Shown: positions 17,031 through 26,479, counted from the first letter of the stretch. The stretch is 64,000 nt of DNA from QVMG01 sp032073245 (GCA_032073245.1 DAMANX010000024.1:19808-83807), one strand, 5' to 3'. Notes: generated by a model not told the origin, from the sequence alone. Numbers and translations: made by a program.

Positions 17031-20000
17031 TTAGAATGTTAGGTTGATACCAAATGAATACTGTCTCATCAGAGGATATGACCATCCTCTTGCTCCTGAA
17101 TCCCCAGATAATTCAGCGTTTATTACTGTCCGGCCCGGATTTGAATTATAGGCATCCGGATTATATCCGGTAGGTAGATGATGAAGTGTGAACAAGTTCT
17201 CACCACTGACAAACACCCGCAACCGTTGAATGGAAAACTTTTCACAAAGATGCTTAGGCAGATTATATCCCAGCGTTACATTCTTTAAACGAATATATGA
17301 CCCATCCTTTAAGTATTTTGATTGCCGTTTATGATTATTGCTATTGTTACCACCTTCTCCATAGATACGTGGATAATATGAATCCTGATTATCTTCTTTC
17401 CAATAATCCGTTTGATAATCAAAAACAGAAGTCTGGAACTGCCCGTTAGGAGCCCATATCTCATTTATCCATAAATCCCGTTTACCAACACCTGAGAAGA
17501 AGAAGGAAAGATCAAAATCCTTGTATCCGACGCCACCATTCACACCAAATTGGAAACGAGGCGTACTATTACCTATCACTTTCTGATCACCCGGATTTGA
17601 TTCGGTATTATCTCCTGGATTTATTTCGCCGTCGCCATCCAGATCCTTATACAGGATATCACCCGGATTCAGGTTATTACGGTTTACACCCTGGAAGCTA
17701 GGAATACCCTCTTTAAGTGTTCCGTTTTCGAAATCATCTTCCGTATAAAAACGGTCCGTTTCATATCCCCATATTTCTCCGAATTTCATACCTTCACGGA
17801 AATAGAGATTATCCTGGCTATTTTTAACGTAAGTTAAAAGCCCTGTTTCATTACTATATTTTGTTATAGTAGTCTGTGCATCATAAAGATTGAATCCGAT
17901 ATTATACCGGAAATTTTTCCCTATTTTATCATTCCATCCCACAGATATTTCCCATCCGCGTGAACGTAAATCCGCAGCATTTACCTTTGGAGCATCCGTA
18001 CCTAAAATAATGGGTAAAGGCTTTGCCGCCGTCAACATATCTTTGGTATCCCGCTGATACCAGTCGAAAACGAGACTTAAACGATTAAACAAATTCAAAT
18101 CCAGACCTATATCAAGCGTATTTACGGTTTCCCATGTAAAAGAAGAACTAACTAATCCCGGGACACTCAATGTAGTAACATACTTATCCTCACCCGGAAG
18201 AATCCATTTCACATCATTTTTAGCATCCATTGTTGGGATGTAATCATAGTAACCTACATTTTGGTTACCGATACTACCCCATGAAGCTCTTAATTTCAGG
18301 TTATTTAACCAACTGGAAGTGTTTTCCATAAAACCTTCCTCCGATACACGCCAGGCCCCTGAAAAAGAAGGAAAGAAACCAAAACGATCATTTTTAGGGA
18401 AACGTGATGAACCATCATAACGCCCATTAGTCTCAAGCAAATATCTCCCTTTATAAGAATAAGTTAAACGATAGAATAAACTACGTAAAGCATATTCTTT
18501 AAATTCATCTTCTGTCCGGATAGTTCCAGTCGACTGTGAAAGTGAAGGTAAATTCTGATTGATAGCATCTTCCCTTTCCGACTTTAATCTCTCATAATAC
18601 CATGCTTCTTGATTGTAACCACCCATTACAGAAAATGAATGATCATCAATATCTTTAGAATAAGTTGCGTAAATATTAATTGCGTTTGTTGTCTCAAACC
18701 GTTGATCCATCGTATATTTTGAAATATTATAAGATGGTTTCTTTTCCCCGGTAACAGGGGCTATAAAAGTAAAGGTTTTATTAAAACTACTTTCTGTCCA
18801 GTTAAACCTGTTAAAACTGTATTCACCGATAATTTCAAGTCCCTTTAATGGCTTTAAAATAGCCCTTCCTAATATACGTGTGTTATTCGTGCGGTTTATT
18901 TTCGGGGTATTCAGTTTGATCAGATTAGCCGGAGTACCGTAAGGTAGCAATTCTGTATCTGTTTCAGTTGCATATCCATATCCGGTAGGTGACATACTGG
19001 GTAGATCCGCAGCAAAAGCCCACATAGCCTGTGCTCCATGTTCAGCCGTTCCACCCATAGCTGTTGAAGTTTTTGCATCGGAATAACGTACGTCGGCCTG
19101 GAAAGACAACCAGTCCGTAGCATCCATATTTACAAAAGAAGAAGCATTATAACGGCGGTAAGAATCCTTATCTGTTATCAATATACCATCCTGATCTACC
19201 ATCCCGAAAGAGATACGGTACGAGGTCTTTGCCGAACCTCCTGATACCGACAAATTATGTTGTTGCTGGAATCCAAACGAAGACATCATTTCTTCATACA
19301 CATTACTCGAAGCTAACCCATAACGAATACCATCATCATATAAATAACCATCCTGATGCTGTCCTTGATTATATTCCTGAATAAATCCGAGCCACTTTTC
19401 CGAATCCTGGCCGCCATAGTAACGATATAAACCCAGATCCAGGTAAGTCTGTACAGTCTGTAGCGGATCCACCTTCTTAGGCAAAGTTGACGCTTTAGAG
19501 AACGAAAAATTATTATTATAAGTAACCCGTACCGGAGAATCCTTCTTACCCTGCTTTGTAGTAATAAGAATCACACCGAATGCAGCACGTGCTCCGTAAA
19601 TAGCCGAAGCAGCCGCATCCTTCAATGTCGTAACAGTTTCAATATCATTAGGATCAAGCATATCGATATCCATTGGCACATTATCAACTAATACGAGAGG
19701 TTTTCCATCATTATTATCATTAATACTCGTTACTCCACGGACATTCATATTCATAGAAGAACCCGGTTTCCCGTTATTCTGTGTAATCTGTAATCCGGGT
19801 ATCGCACCTTCCAGGGCCTGTAATGTATTACCCACCGGACGGTCGCCTAATACATCATCCATTTTGACTGTAGTAATAGCACCTGTCAGGTTTACTTTCT
19901 TCTGAACACCATATCCCACTACGACTACTTCATCGAGTTTTTGTGTATCGTCAACTAATTGAATATTAACAGCATTCTGACTACCAACAGATATTTCCTG

Positions 20001-20588
20001 AGTGAGATAACCAATATAAGAAACCTGTAGTATAGCGTTATTGTCTTTCACTACAATATAAAAGTTACCATCAATATCGGTAACTGTACCGTTCAATGTC
20101 CCTTTTTCAACAACATTTGCTCCGATAACAGTTTCTCCATAGGAATCGGTAATAACTCCGGATACACGTTTCCCATTCTGCTGGGTTATAGACGGAACAA
20201 TTTCTTCAGTCAAAACATGTTTCTTCGACAATACAATGTAATTGTTCTCAAACTGATAACCTATATCCGAACCGGCAAAAGCACTATTTAGATAGGTGGA
20301 TACTTCAGCTGATTTATCACGGATAATCACCTGTTCGTCGGTATTAACTTCACGGTTGCGGAATACGACAAGATAATCGGTTTGCTGTTCAATCTCTTTG
20401 ATTAGTTGTCCTACAGAGATAACATCAGCATTGATTTTTATAACAGCATTTTGGGCTTCCGAATGGTTTGCCATTAACTGGAATGCACACACAAATAAAA
20501 GGAATATGGATATTCTCATAATTCTAAAAAGGTCCTTTATGTGTTTATTATAGACAATAAAGTGTGATAACAAAGTTTTTAATTTCAT
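17031..20588 (-). CDS. SusC-like TonB receptor with N-terminal STN signalling domain
   Basis: An 1185-residue receptor. The start is ATG at 20588; the extension to 20600 would need TTG. After a long signal region (ending MANHSEAQ) there is an STN domain (about 45-115: ISVGQLIKEIEQQTDYLVVF), a CarboxypepD_reg domain (IGANVVEKGTLNGTVTDIDG), DEVVVVGYG, the plug (VLVDNVPMDIDMLDPNDIET) and the beta-barrel ending SFGINLTF. STN domains relay substrate binding to a FecR-type anti-sigma factor, and a FecR and an ECF sigma gene lie immediately upstream. The receptor is therefore both importer and sensor for this locus. Confidence 0.95.
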   Translation of the reverse strand: MKLKTLLSHFIVYNKHIKDLFRIMRISIFLLFVCAFQLMANHSEAQNAVIKINADVISVGQLIKEIEQQTDYLVVFRNREVNTDEQVIIRDKSAEVSTYLNSAFAGSDIGYQFENNYIVLSKKHVLTEEIVPSITQQNGKRVSGVITDSYGETVIGANVVEKGTLNGTVTDIDGNFYIVVKDNNAILQVSYIGYLTQEISVGSQNAVNIQLVDDTQKLDEVVVVGYGVQKKVNLTGAITTVKMDDVLGDRPVGNTLQALEGAIPGLQITQNNGKPGSSMNMNVRGVTSINDNNDGKPLVLVDNVPMDIDMLDPNDIETVTTLKDAAASAIYGARAAFGVILITTKQGKKDSPVRVTYNNNFSFSKASTLPKKVDPLQTVQTYLDLGLYRYYGGQDSEKWLGFIQEYNQGQHQDGYLYDDGIRYGLASSNVYEEMMSSFGFQQQHNLSVSGGSAKTSYRISFGMVDQDGILITDKDSYRRYNASSFVNMDATDWLSFQADVRYSDAKTSTAMGGTAEHGAQAMWAFAADLPSMSPTGYGYATETDTELLPYGTPANLIKLNTPKINRTNNTRILGRAILKPLKGLEIIGEYSFNRFNWTESSFNKTFTFIAPVTGEKKPSYNISKYTMDQRFETTNAINIYATYSKDIDDHSFSVMGGYNQEAWYYERLKSEREDAINQNLPSLSQSTGTIRTEDEFKEYALRSLFYRLTYSYKGRYLLETNGRYDGSSRFPKNDRFGFFPSFSGAWRVSEEGFMENTSSWLNNLKLRASWGSIGNQNVGYYDYIPTMDAKNDVKWILPGEDKYVTTLSVPGLVSSSFTWETVNTLDIGLDLNLFNRLSLVFDWYQRDTKDMLTAAKPLPIILGTDAPKVNAADLRSRGWEISVGWNDKIGKNFRYNIGFNLYDAQTTITKYSNETGLLTYVKNSQDNLYFREGMKFGEIWGYETDRFYTEDDFENGTLKEGIPSFQGVNRNNLNPGDILYKDLDGDGEINPGDNTESNPGDQKVIGNSTPRFQFGVNGGVGYKDFDLSFFFSGVGKRDLWINEIWAPNGQFQTSVFDYQTDYWKEDNQDSYYPRIYGEGGNNSNNHKRQSKYLKDGSYIRLKNVTLGYNLPKHLCEKFSIQRLRVFVSGENLFTLHHLPTGYNPDAYNSNPGRTVINAELSGDSGARGWSYPLMRQYSFGINLTF

Positions 20589-20734
20589 ATCTTTGTTCAA
20601 TGTTAAGTGAATACTAAAATTTTATAAGACACGGTGTTTACTTTTCTCAACGACAGATGTAGCAGCATCTGTCGTTGTTCTTTATGGCTCTCATATCATA
20701 GGCATATTTTTCTTTTAAAGGTTTAACATTATTC

Positions 20735-21703
20735 TCAGCTTAATATAATCGTATTATTTTCTTCATCTTTTTCTACTTTAAATTTATGTATCTTCTGGAT
20801 AATATGTAGAATACCATCGATCCCGTCCCGTTGACGGAATTTACCCGTATACTCCCAGGTGTAAATAGTTGGATCTTTCACTAAAAACTTCACATCATAA
20901 TAAAGTTCCAATTTCTGAAGAATATAGAAAAGCGGCTCATTATGGAAACTATATACCCCTTCTGTCCACTGGAAATAAGATAAATCAACAATTGTATCTA
21001 CATTCATTCCATCATTACTAATAGTTACTTCCTGATTTGGATACAATAAAATTCCTTTTGCTTCTTCTTTTTCTCTATAAATCTTTAAACTTCCTTCCAA
21101 AAGACTGGTACGTATATATTCAGCATCCGAATAACCATATAGATTAAAACATGTTCCCAATACTTTCATATCCACTCCATGCGAAGAAACAATAAAAGGT
21201 TTCTTTTCATCCTTTGCTACCTCAAACAAAGCTTCTCCATCTATAGAAACACGACGCTCTTTGTCTTTGAAATGAGTGGGATAAGTCATTGTCGTTTTTG
21301 CATTTAGCCATACTTTTGTACCATCCTGAAGAGTCATCTGCAACCGTTGTCCGGCAGGAACATGCAATGAAAGCATTTCAGCAGGTCGATCCCTATTTAC
21401 CTGAGAAAGAGTGAACCAATAGGTCGACCCAATAATTAATAGTATAGTAGCGGCATATCCAACAATTCGCTTTGTATAAAAAGTAAAAGATTTCGTCCTG
21501 TATTTAAGTTTAAACCGGTTATAGCTTTTCATGTTTTCAGCTATATCACTTGTATTTTCTGTTAGCATCGACAAAGCATACAGGTTTTTTATTTCAATAA
21601 ATAGCTTCTTCTTTACAGGGTCAGCCTCCACTTCCTGTAAAAGAGCTAAACGTTCCCCTTCCTCTAAATTCCCTTGAAAATATCTATATAGTAACTCTTC
21701 CAT
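20735..21703 (-). CDS. FecR-family anti-sigma factor
   Basis: A 322-residue inner-membrane regulator. A cytoplasmic N-terminal helical part (1-78) precedes one membrane span at about 79-99 (IVGYAATILLIIGSTYWF), then the periplasmic FecR domain (VPAGQRLQMTLQDGTKVWLN, FEVAKDEKKPFIVSSHGVDMKVLGT) and a C-terminal DUF4974-like domain from about 245. It holds the sigma factor at 21795 until the STN domain of the adjacent SusC contacts its periplasmic part. It lies 91 nt after the sigma gene and 146 nt before susC on the same strand. Confidence 0.93.
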   Translation of the reverse strand: MEELLYRYFQGNLEEGERLALLQEVEADPVKKKLFIEIKNLYALSMLTENTSDIAENMKSYNRFKLKYRTKSFTFYTKRIVGYAATILLIIGSTYWFTLSQVNRDRPAEMLSLHVPAGQRLQMTLQDGTKVWLNAKTTMTYPTHFKDKERRVSIDGEALFEVAKDEKKPFIVSSHGVDMKVLGTCFNLYGYSDAEYIRTSLLEGSLKIYREKEEAKGILLYPNQEVTISNDGMNVDTIVDLSYFQWTEGVYSFHNEPLFYILQKLELYYDVKFLVKDPTIYTWEYTGKFRQRDGIDGILHIIQKIHKFKVEKDEENNTIILS

Positions 21704-21794
21704 TCGCTTGCATTTATATAGTTAACGAATGAAATAAAAGAATCCGCTAAAAGAAACAGAAAAAATTAAGGATTTAATTTAGCTATATGGGAAT

Positions 21795-22355
21795 TCAATT
21801 CAAAAACAACAATAATAAAGGATACAAATCCTTCAAACTATCTTTCAGTTTTTTATAGGCAATACCCATTTGGGTTTCTACGGTATTAATAGTGATATTC
21901 AGTTCTTCTGCTATTTGTTTTTGCTTTTTACCCTCTATTTTATTCATCATAAAAATTTCACGACATTTAGCAGGCAAAGAGTTTATTGCCTGATTTACTT
22001 TGCATTCTATATCGTCTTTATAAAAGAGATGTTCATCAATCGCCGTTAATGAATCCAGATTCATTTTTATAGTGAGCGCATACTCTTCCTGTATATAATT
22101 ACTTATATCCTGCTCGAGCATTTTACGACGCAAAAAATCAATACAGCGATTACGAATTGCCGTATATAAAAAAGCAACCGGATTTTCATGTATAAGAATT
22201 AAATCACGCTTCTCCCATAAAGACATAAAAACATCCTGCAAAATATTCTCCGCATCTGCTTCCGATACTACATATTCATGCGCAAAACGTTTCATCCTGG
22301 AAAAATACAGGAGATAAATTTCTTTAAACTTCTTATCTTGTGATCTTAATTCCAC
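21795..22355 (-). CDS. ECF-type RNA polymerase sigma factor
   Basis: A 186-residue ECF sigma factor. Region 2 is FSRMKRFAHEYVVSEADAEN through LQDVFMSLWEKRD (about 14-52) and region 4 is SLPAKCREIFMMNKIEGKKQ with TINTVETQMGIAYKKLK (about 123-175). The start codon is GTG at 22355; no in-frame ATG lies upstream before a stop, and the next ATG would remove part of region 2. It should drive transcription of the adjacent susC-susD operon when released by FecR. Confidence 0.92.
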   Translation of the reverse strand: MELRSQDKKFKEIYLLYFSRMKRFAHEYVVSEADAENILQDVFMSLWEKRDLILIHENPVAFLYTAIRNRCIDFLRRKMLEQDISNYIQEEYALTIKMNLDSLTAIDEHLFYKDDIECKVNQAINSLPAKCREIFMMNKIEGKKQKQIAEELNITINTVETQMGIAYKKLKDSLKDLYPLLLLFLN

Positions 22356-22378
22356 TATAATGGTTAACTATCGCTCAA

Positions 22379-22386
22379 CAAACATA
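22379..22386 (-). promoter_or_regulatory. putative -7 box TATGTTTG for the ECF sigma gene
   Basis: Minus-strand match to TAnnTTTG, placing the transcription start within about 20 nt of the GTG start at 22355. No -33 box was seen. Confidence 0.4.
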
Positions 22387-22504
22387 CAAAAAATAGCTTT
22401 CTACCTCTTCATTTTTAATGATTACTTATTATTACCGGCCTCTATCCCCTTAATTATACTCTAAAAGCTTATACTTGTGAAGTATGTTATATCAATAAAT
22501 AGCA

Positions 22505-22554
22505 AGGTATGCTATCTTGATGAATATATGGATTATTATCAAGATAACATACCT
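22505..22554. terminator. hairpin between DUF6266-like gene and sigma gene
   Basis: 17-bp arms 22505-22521 and 22538-22554 pair with one G-T wobble around a 16-nt loop. It lies 40 nt past the stop of the gene at 22595 (minus strand) and upstream of the sigma promoter. It could be a terminator or an operator; no clear T-tract is present. Confidence 0.45.
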
Positions 22555-22594
22555 TTAACATGCAGGAAATTTTAAAACGAATAAATAACGCGAC

Positions 22595-23668
22595 CTAAAA
22601 TGCTAAGTCCGGATTCTTTACATTCTTGATAACTGCAATTAGAAATCCTTTTCTGATAAGCAATACCTCATCTACATCCGGGCCAGTCAACGGTACAACA
22701 AAATTTTGATCGGCAGGAGAATCAAAAAGTAATCCTATAGGTTTATTTTCACCATCATAAGCAATTCCTTTTACAGGAAAATGCAAGTCAGGTGATTCAC
22801 TATTAAATATCCCATACGCATTTGTTACATTATCTGCTAAATGCTCCATAAATAGCTCAGGATCAGAATCGAGGATCTGCATAACCTTATTCTCTTCTAC
22901 AAGAATTTGAGAAGAAGCATTCATTATATAAACCCTTGTAGGCATTAATTGAAGATAAGAAGTAGAACAATCCTTTTCGCCAAGAACAATACCGGATAAG
23001 ATAAACTCTTCTCTTGACGCATTTTCAGGAAGGTCTGAAATAGTTTCTAATCCGGGAATAGTATCCTTATTGACTATAAATTCATTCGGATTAGTCAATA
23101 AGTTTATATCTTCTGAAGTAAGTGTTTTCCGGAAAGTTTTAATCATTTCAAAAAAAGATCCGACCAATTGATAAGAAATACATACAGGTATTATTACTGT
23201 ATCACCTGCTTCAAAAGATCGTGAAAGATAAATACTACCCTCGATACAATTCTGATTATCCCAATTCAGTTTATTAGTTACAATTGTCGATCCTTTACTT
23301 ATCATCAATCTGCCTGTAAATAAAGAACTGGCAAGTACACTACAGAGATTTGTAAAAGAAGGTAATTCCGGATTATAATTCGAAACCCTTTCATAATAAC
23401 GAATATACTCATTATTAGATTGAATGAAATTATTTCTTCTTGAACCCAATTTAGTTTTTTCAAAACATTCATTAATAACAGCTCCCAATGATTTACCCAA
23501 ACGAGCCGCCTCTTTAAATCCATTACGATGGTTAACCTGCTTTCTGGTTTTACTATTGTTTGCTGTAATACGTTCGGAAGCAATAGTTCTTCCCCTGACT
23601 TTTCGGTAAGTAACATTTCCTAATGATTTACTACCTGAACCAATACCCATGCTTTTAATAATTGCCAT
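22595..23668 (-). CDS. DUF6266-like protein, paralogue 1
   Basis: A 357-residue protein without signal peptide or membrane span. It opens MAIIKSMGIGSGSKSLGNVT, then YRKVRGRTIASERIT, KQVNHRNGF and LGSRRNNFIQSN, a basic glycine-rich N-terminus like the DUF6266 proteins common in Bacteroidales. The rest is predicted mixed alpha/beta with no catalytic motif. Its N-terminal 110 residues match the neighbour at 24085-24822, including SK/TRKQ, RNxF and GxRRNNF, so the two are duplicates with diverged C-termini. A good promoter precedes it. Function is unknown; DNA or surface-polymer binding are both possible. Confidence 0.65.
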   Translation of the reverse strand: MAIIKSMGIGSGSKSLGNVTYRKVRGRTIASERITANNSKTRKQVNHRNGFKEAARLGKSLGAVINECFEKTKLGSRRNNFIQSNNEYIRYYERVSNYNPELPSFTNLCSVLASSLFTGRLMISKGSTIVTNKLNWDNQNCIEGSIYLSRSFEAGDTVIIPVCISYQLVGSFFEMIKTFRKTLTSEDINLLTNPNEFIVNKDTIPGLETISDLPENASREEFILSGIVLGEKDCSTSYLQLMPTRVYIMNASSQILVEENKVMQILDSDPELFMEHLADNVTNAYGIFNSESPDLHFPVKGIAYDGENKPIGLLFDSPADQNFVVPLTGPDVDEVLLIRKGFLIAVIKNVKNPDLAF

Positions 23669-24084
23669 AGCTAATTCTTTTTAGTTATTAATTATAATTA
23701 CTTATCCGTTTTAATAATAGTATTAAATTAGATTTACCACAAACATAAACGATATTTTCATAAACACAAATAGCTACATTTTTTTGCAAAAAAGCATGAA
23801 TTTATCATTTAGAAACATAGTATTCGATCATTTACTTTCAAAATTACAATTATTGAATATCATATTGGACAGAGATGAATCCTATGAACTTTTTTGATTT
23901 TCATAAACATTACATAGTATCTATCCTATATATAGAATGAAATACAATTATATATTTGTTAGTACAGGTCAGAGAAAAGATATCATTCTGTAGAGAGAGA
24001 ATAAATTGAGTTTTAGCATTCTTTAACAAAACGCGAGAATGGCTTGTAAATCAAATACTATAAAGTAAAAAACTAATAAATGAT
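23669..24084. other. AT-rich spacer between DUF6266-like paralogues
   Basis: Contains the promoter of the 22595-23668 gene. Nothing else coding was seen; the sequence is strongly AT-rich with short A/T runs. Confidence 0.5.
23740..23770 (-). promoter_or_regulatory. Bacteroidetes promoter (TTTG-19-TATGTTTG)
   Basis: On the minus strand TTTG (23767-23770) is followed after 19 bp by TATGTTTG (23740-23747), a textbook match. It would drive the DUF6266-like gene starting at 23668 with a leader of about 65 nt. Confidence 0.6.
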
Positions 24085-24822
24085 TTATCTATTATCTTTA
24101 ACTATAGAAAAATAAGCATTTGAATGTTCCTTCTCATGAGTTACAATAGCAGTCATAACTGCACCTACAAGAGAAGCATCCGGATATAATTCGTTGTTAA
24201 TGCAGAGCCCGGGGATTGTTTCTGCACTTAATATAAATCGATTTTGGTCTATCAGATTTTTATCATCATTCATATCAGGCATAAATGAAAAAAGTTTCAG
24301 GAAACCAACCTTCTCTTTTCCAAAATCATAAATTGTTATTAAACCTACATGTACCCAATCTCCCATTTGAAAAGGACGAGCCAAAAAAATAGAACCATTT
24401 AAATGACCCTTGATATCCATTTCTAAAGAACTTATTGAAGGTATAATTCCACTTGCTGATAAAATGTTTCCAATAAAGTTTGGATCTTGAATAGCATCAT
24501 ACAATTGAACTAAAGGAAATTCATTAGCACTTGTTGTATTCATAGACCAATAGTTACGTAAATCGTTATTTTGCTTTACAAAATTATTACGACGTGTACC
24601 ATGTTTTACTTTATCAAAACCGAATTCAATCAGGGAATCCAAAGCACTGGCTAATTGAACAGTTCGCCCAAAACTATTCCGGCTTGATATCTGTTTAGGG
24701 CTCTTACTCTTATTTTCTGTTATTCGATTGCAGACGATTATGCGATCTCCAACTTTCCGATAAGTTACTTTTTGAGTTGATCCTTGTAAACTGTTTTTAG
24801 ATTGATTCTTAATTATAGCCAT
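24085..24822 (-). CDS. DUF6266-like protein, paralogue 2 (shorter)
   Basis: A 245-residue cytoplasmic-looking protein. The N-terminus MAIIKNQSKNSLQGSTQKVT with YRKVGDRIIVCNRITENKSK, KQISSRNSFG and KHGTRRNNFVKQN parallels the paralogue at 22595-23668. It then has IFLARPFQMGDW, matching IYLSRSFEAGDT of the other copy, and ends about 110 residues earlier. Nothing marks it as an enzyme. Its promoter region carries an 11-bp tandem array, which could make expression variable. Function is unknown. Confidence 0.65.
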   Translation of the reverse strand: MAIIKNQSKNSLQGSTQKVTYRKVGDRIIVCNRITENKSKSPKQISSRNSFGRTVQLASALDSLIEFGFDKVKHGTRRNNFVKQNNDLRNYWSMNTTSANEFPLVQLYDAIQDPNFIGNILSASGIIPSISSLEMDIKGHLNGSIFLARPFQMGDWVHVGLITIYDFGKEKVGFLKLFSFMPDMNDDKNLIDQNRFILSAETIPGLCINNELYPDASLVGAVMTAIVTHEKEHSNAYFSIVKDNR

Positions 24823-24882
24823 AGTTATGATTTGTTAATGATTTATTTCTGATGATTCTACTAAAATCGTACAGGTTTTCTA

Positions 24883-24890
24883 CAAATATA
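24883..24890 (-). promoter_or_regulatory. putative -7 box TATATTTG
   Basis: Minus-strand exact match to TAnnTTTG, about 60 nt before the ATG at 24822. The place where a -33 box should be falls in the tandem array that starts at 24904. Confidence 0.5.
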
Positions 24891-24903
24891 ATTCTTCTTA
24901 AAG

Positions 24904-24953
24904 TAGGAGATACCTAGGAGATACCTAGGAGATACCTAGTAGCTACCTAGTAG
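24904..24953. repeat. 11-bp tandem repeat array
   Basis: Three exact copies of TAGGAGATACC (24904-24936), one variant TAGTAGCTACC (24937-24947) and a partial TAGTAG. The unit junctions create CCTAGG palindromes, and the 11-bp spacing is close to one helical turn. It sits over the -33 region of the promoter for the 24085-24822 gene. Confidence 0.85.
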
Positions 24954-25378
24954 AAATATCAAATACACATCCTATGTATGACATAAATGTAGCATAAGAA
25001 AAGAAGAATCCATAGATATATGAATAAAATGGAACCCGGTAGTCAGATAATGGCTTTCTTTTTAACAGTATGTGAAAAATATATAAATCTTTTAAGACAC
25101 TATAGATGAGATAATTTTAAGGTGCTATATTCATAAAATAATTCTAATGAGAATGCAGGTTATCTGAATATCAGTGTTTATTCGAAATATGAAATTAAAA
25201 CATGGGGGCCTACTGTTAGGATAATAAAATTTCTCTAACTTACCTAAATAGTAAAAGCATGAAATATAAGAATTATTTTAAGTGTAACTCTTTTATAAAA
25301 TGTAAAAAATACTCTACTATTTTTTGTATTATTGCATTTTAAACAGATAAATCCTTATTTTATAAGAAATCGTTATAC

Positions 25379-25801
25379 ATGAAAAATAAAAATCAAGTTA
25401 AAGTCTTCTTTGGTGTTTTATTATTTGCTATATTATTTATGGTTGTTTTACCCAATGGGAACTATGATTTTTATAAAACAAGTAAAGAATTTAACACATT
25501 ACATCCACTGAATAGACATATTGATTGGAATTATTATGATGAATTAAACTTACCATCTCCTCCTTTACAGGCGATAGATCTAAATTACGGGAATCGTCGT
25601 ATTAAAACAGAGGAATGGATTTTAGGAGTTAGAGGTAAGAATATAAAGTATGAAACTATTGAGACTACAAGAACAGAATTACGTAAATTCAATATACATT
25701 ATGGAGATGTTTTTTACATTACAAAAGATACTAAAGGAAACCGTAAATTTAATAAATTGAAGCTTGAATTTGAGACTTGGCAAAAGTATAATCCTCGGTA
25801 A
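25379..25801 (+). CDS. hypothetical membrane-anchored protein
   Basis: A 140-residue protein with one N-terminal hydrophobic segment (about residues 9-24, VFFGVLLFAILFMVVL), so an uncleaved anchor or signal peptide. The rest is polar and rich in Tyr, Asn and Lys, with no recognised domain. It is followed after 27 nt by another exported orphan on the same strand, suggesting a two-gene unit. Base composition is among the most AT-rich in the window. No function is proposed. Confidence 0.55.
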   Translation: MKNKNQVKVFFGVLLFAILFMVVLPNGNYDFYKTSKEFNTLHPLNRHIDWNYYDELNLPSPPLQAIDLNYGNRRIKTEEWILGVRGKNIKYETIETTRTELRKFNIHYGDVFYITKDTKGNRKFNKLKLEFETWQKYNPR

Positions 25802-25828
25802 TTTTATTAATTTAATAGTTAGATAATT

Positions 25829-26479
25829 ATGAATAATAATATGAGATACTCTATAATTGCAATTGTATTAACGTTATCATTTATGTATATATCATGTGCT
25901 CAAGAGAGTAGAATTTTAATAGCTGAACATAGTGATGGCTATTCCACTTATAAATATGTAAAAGGTAAAGAGATTCTATATAGATTAGAAGGTGAAGAAT
26001 TTCGCTCTTCTGTTCTTTTTAATGATGAAGAAAGTGTTATAAGAGAGGAGGGTTATAATATTCTTGTATTTTACCAACTTGGTGATGGATTGAAAAGTGT
26101 GTCTACAGGTGCATATATTCCTTCTCGAAAAGATCCTATTTTTTCAATAACGGAAAATTTTACAGCTATTTATACTTTCCCGGAATATGATTTGATTATT
26201 GCAAGCAGAAAAGATGGGACAGATAGTTATGCTGAATATAGAACAACAACAGGAAATAAATTGCATTTCAAGTTTTTTAAGAAAGCTCCGTACTATGATC
26301 ATTCAAATAATCCTCCTATTAAACTCAGAAAAGGAGAAATAATTAGTGGTATGGGTACTTCTCGTATTTTTGAAATTGAGAGGTTTTTTCAGGATGGAGG
26401 TTTTTCGGAGGTTAAAAATGGAATTATTTACGTACCACATGAATATGTAAGTAAATATGCCTTTGGGAGAAAATTTTAA
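25829..26479 (+). CDS. hypothetical lipoprotein
   Basis: A 216-residue protein with a lipoprotein signal: hydrophobic stretch then FMYISC, placing the acylated Cys at about residue 23. The mature part is beta-prone, with two similar stretches (SDGYSTYKYVKGKEILYRLE and KDGTDSYAEYRTTTGNKLHF) that may be a weak internal repeat. No family is recognised. It is probably co-transcribed with the preceding orphan. Its strong AT content suggests recent or foreign DNA (inference). Confidence 0.6.
   Translation: MNNNMRYSIIAIVLTLSFMYISCAQESRILIAEHSDGYSTYKYVKGKEILYRLEGEEFRSSVLFNDEESVIREEGYNILVFYQLGDGLKSVSTGAYIPSRKDPIFSITENFTAIYTFPEYDLIIASRKDGTDSYAEYRTTTGNKLHFKFFKKAPYYDHSNNPPIKLRKGEIISGMGTSRIFEIERFFQDGGFSEVKNGIIYVPHEYVSKYAFGRKF

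Larger units (their letters stand above)
24823..25378. other. AT-rich intergenic region with tandem array
   Basis: Lies between divergent genes. It contains the promoter at 24883-24890 and the 11-bp array at 24904-24953. From 24954 to 25378 it is AT-rich with no recognisable gene. Confidence 0.5.

Noticed and set aside
17020..17085. Longer start for the SusD gene
   Set aside because: It would overlap the end of susC and bury the lipoprotein signal inside the protein; the ATG at 17019 gives a proper lipobox.
20589..20600. Longer start for the STN-type SusC
   Set aside because: The first codon would be TTG; an ATG four codons later (20588) is sufficient.
24904..24953. CRISPR-like array
   Set aside because: Units of 11 bp are directly adjacent with no spacers, and no cas genes are present.
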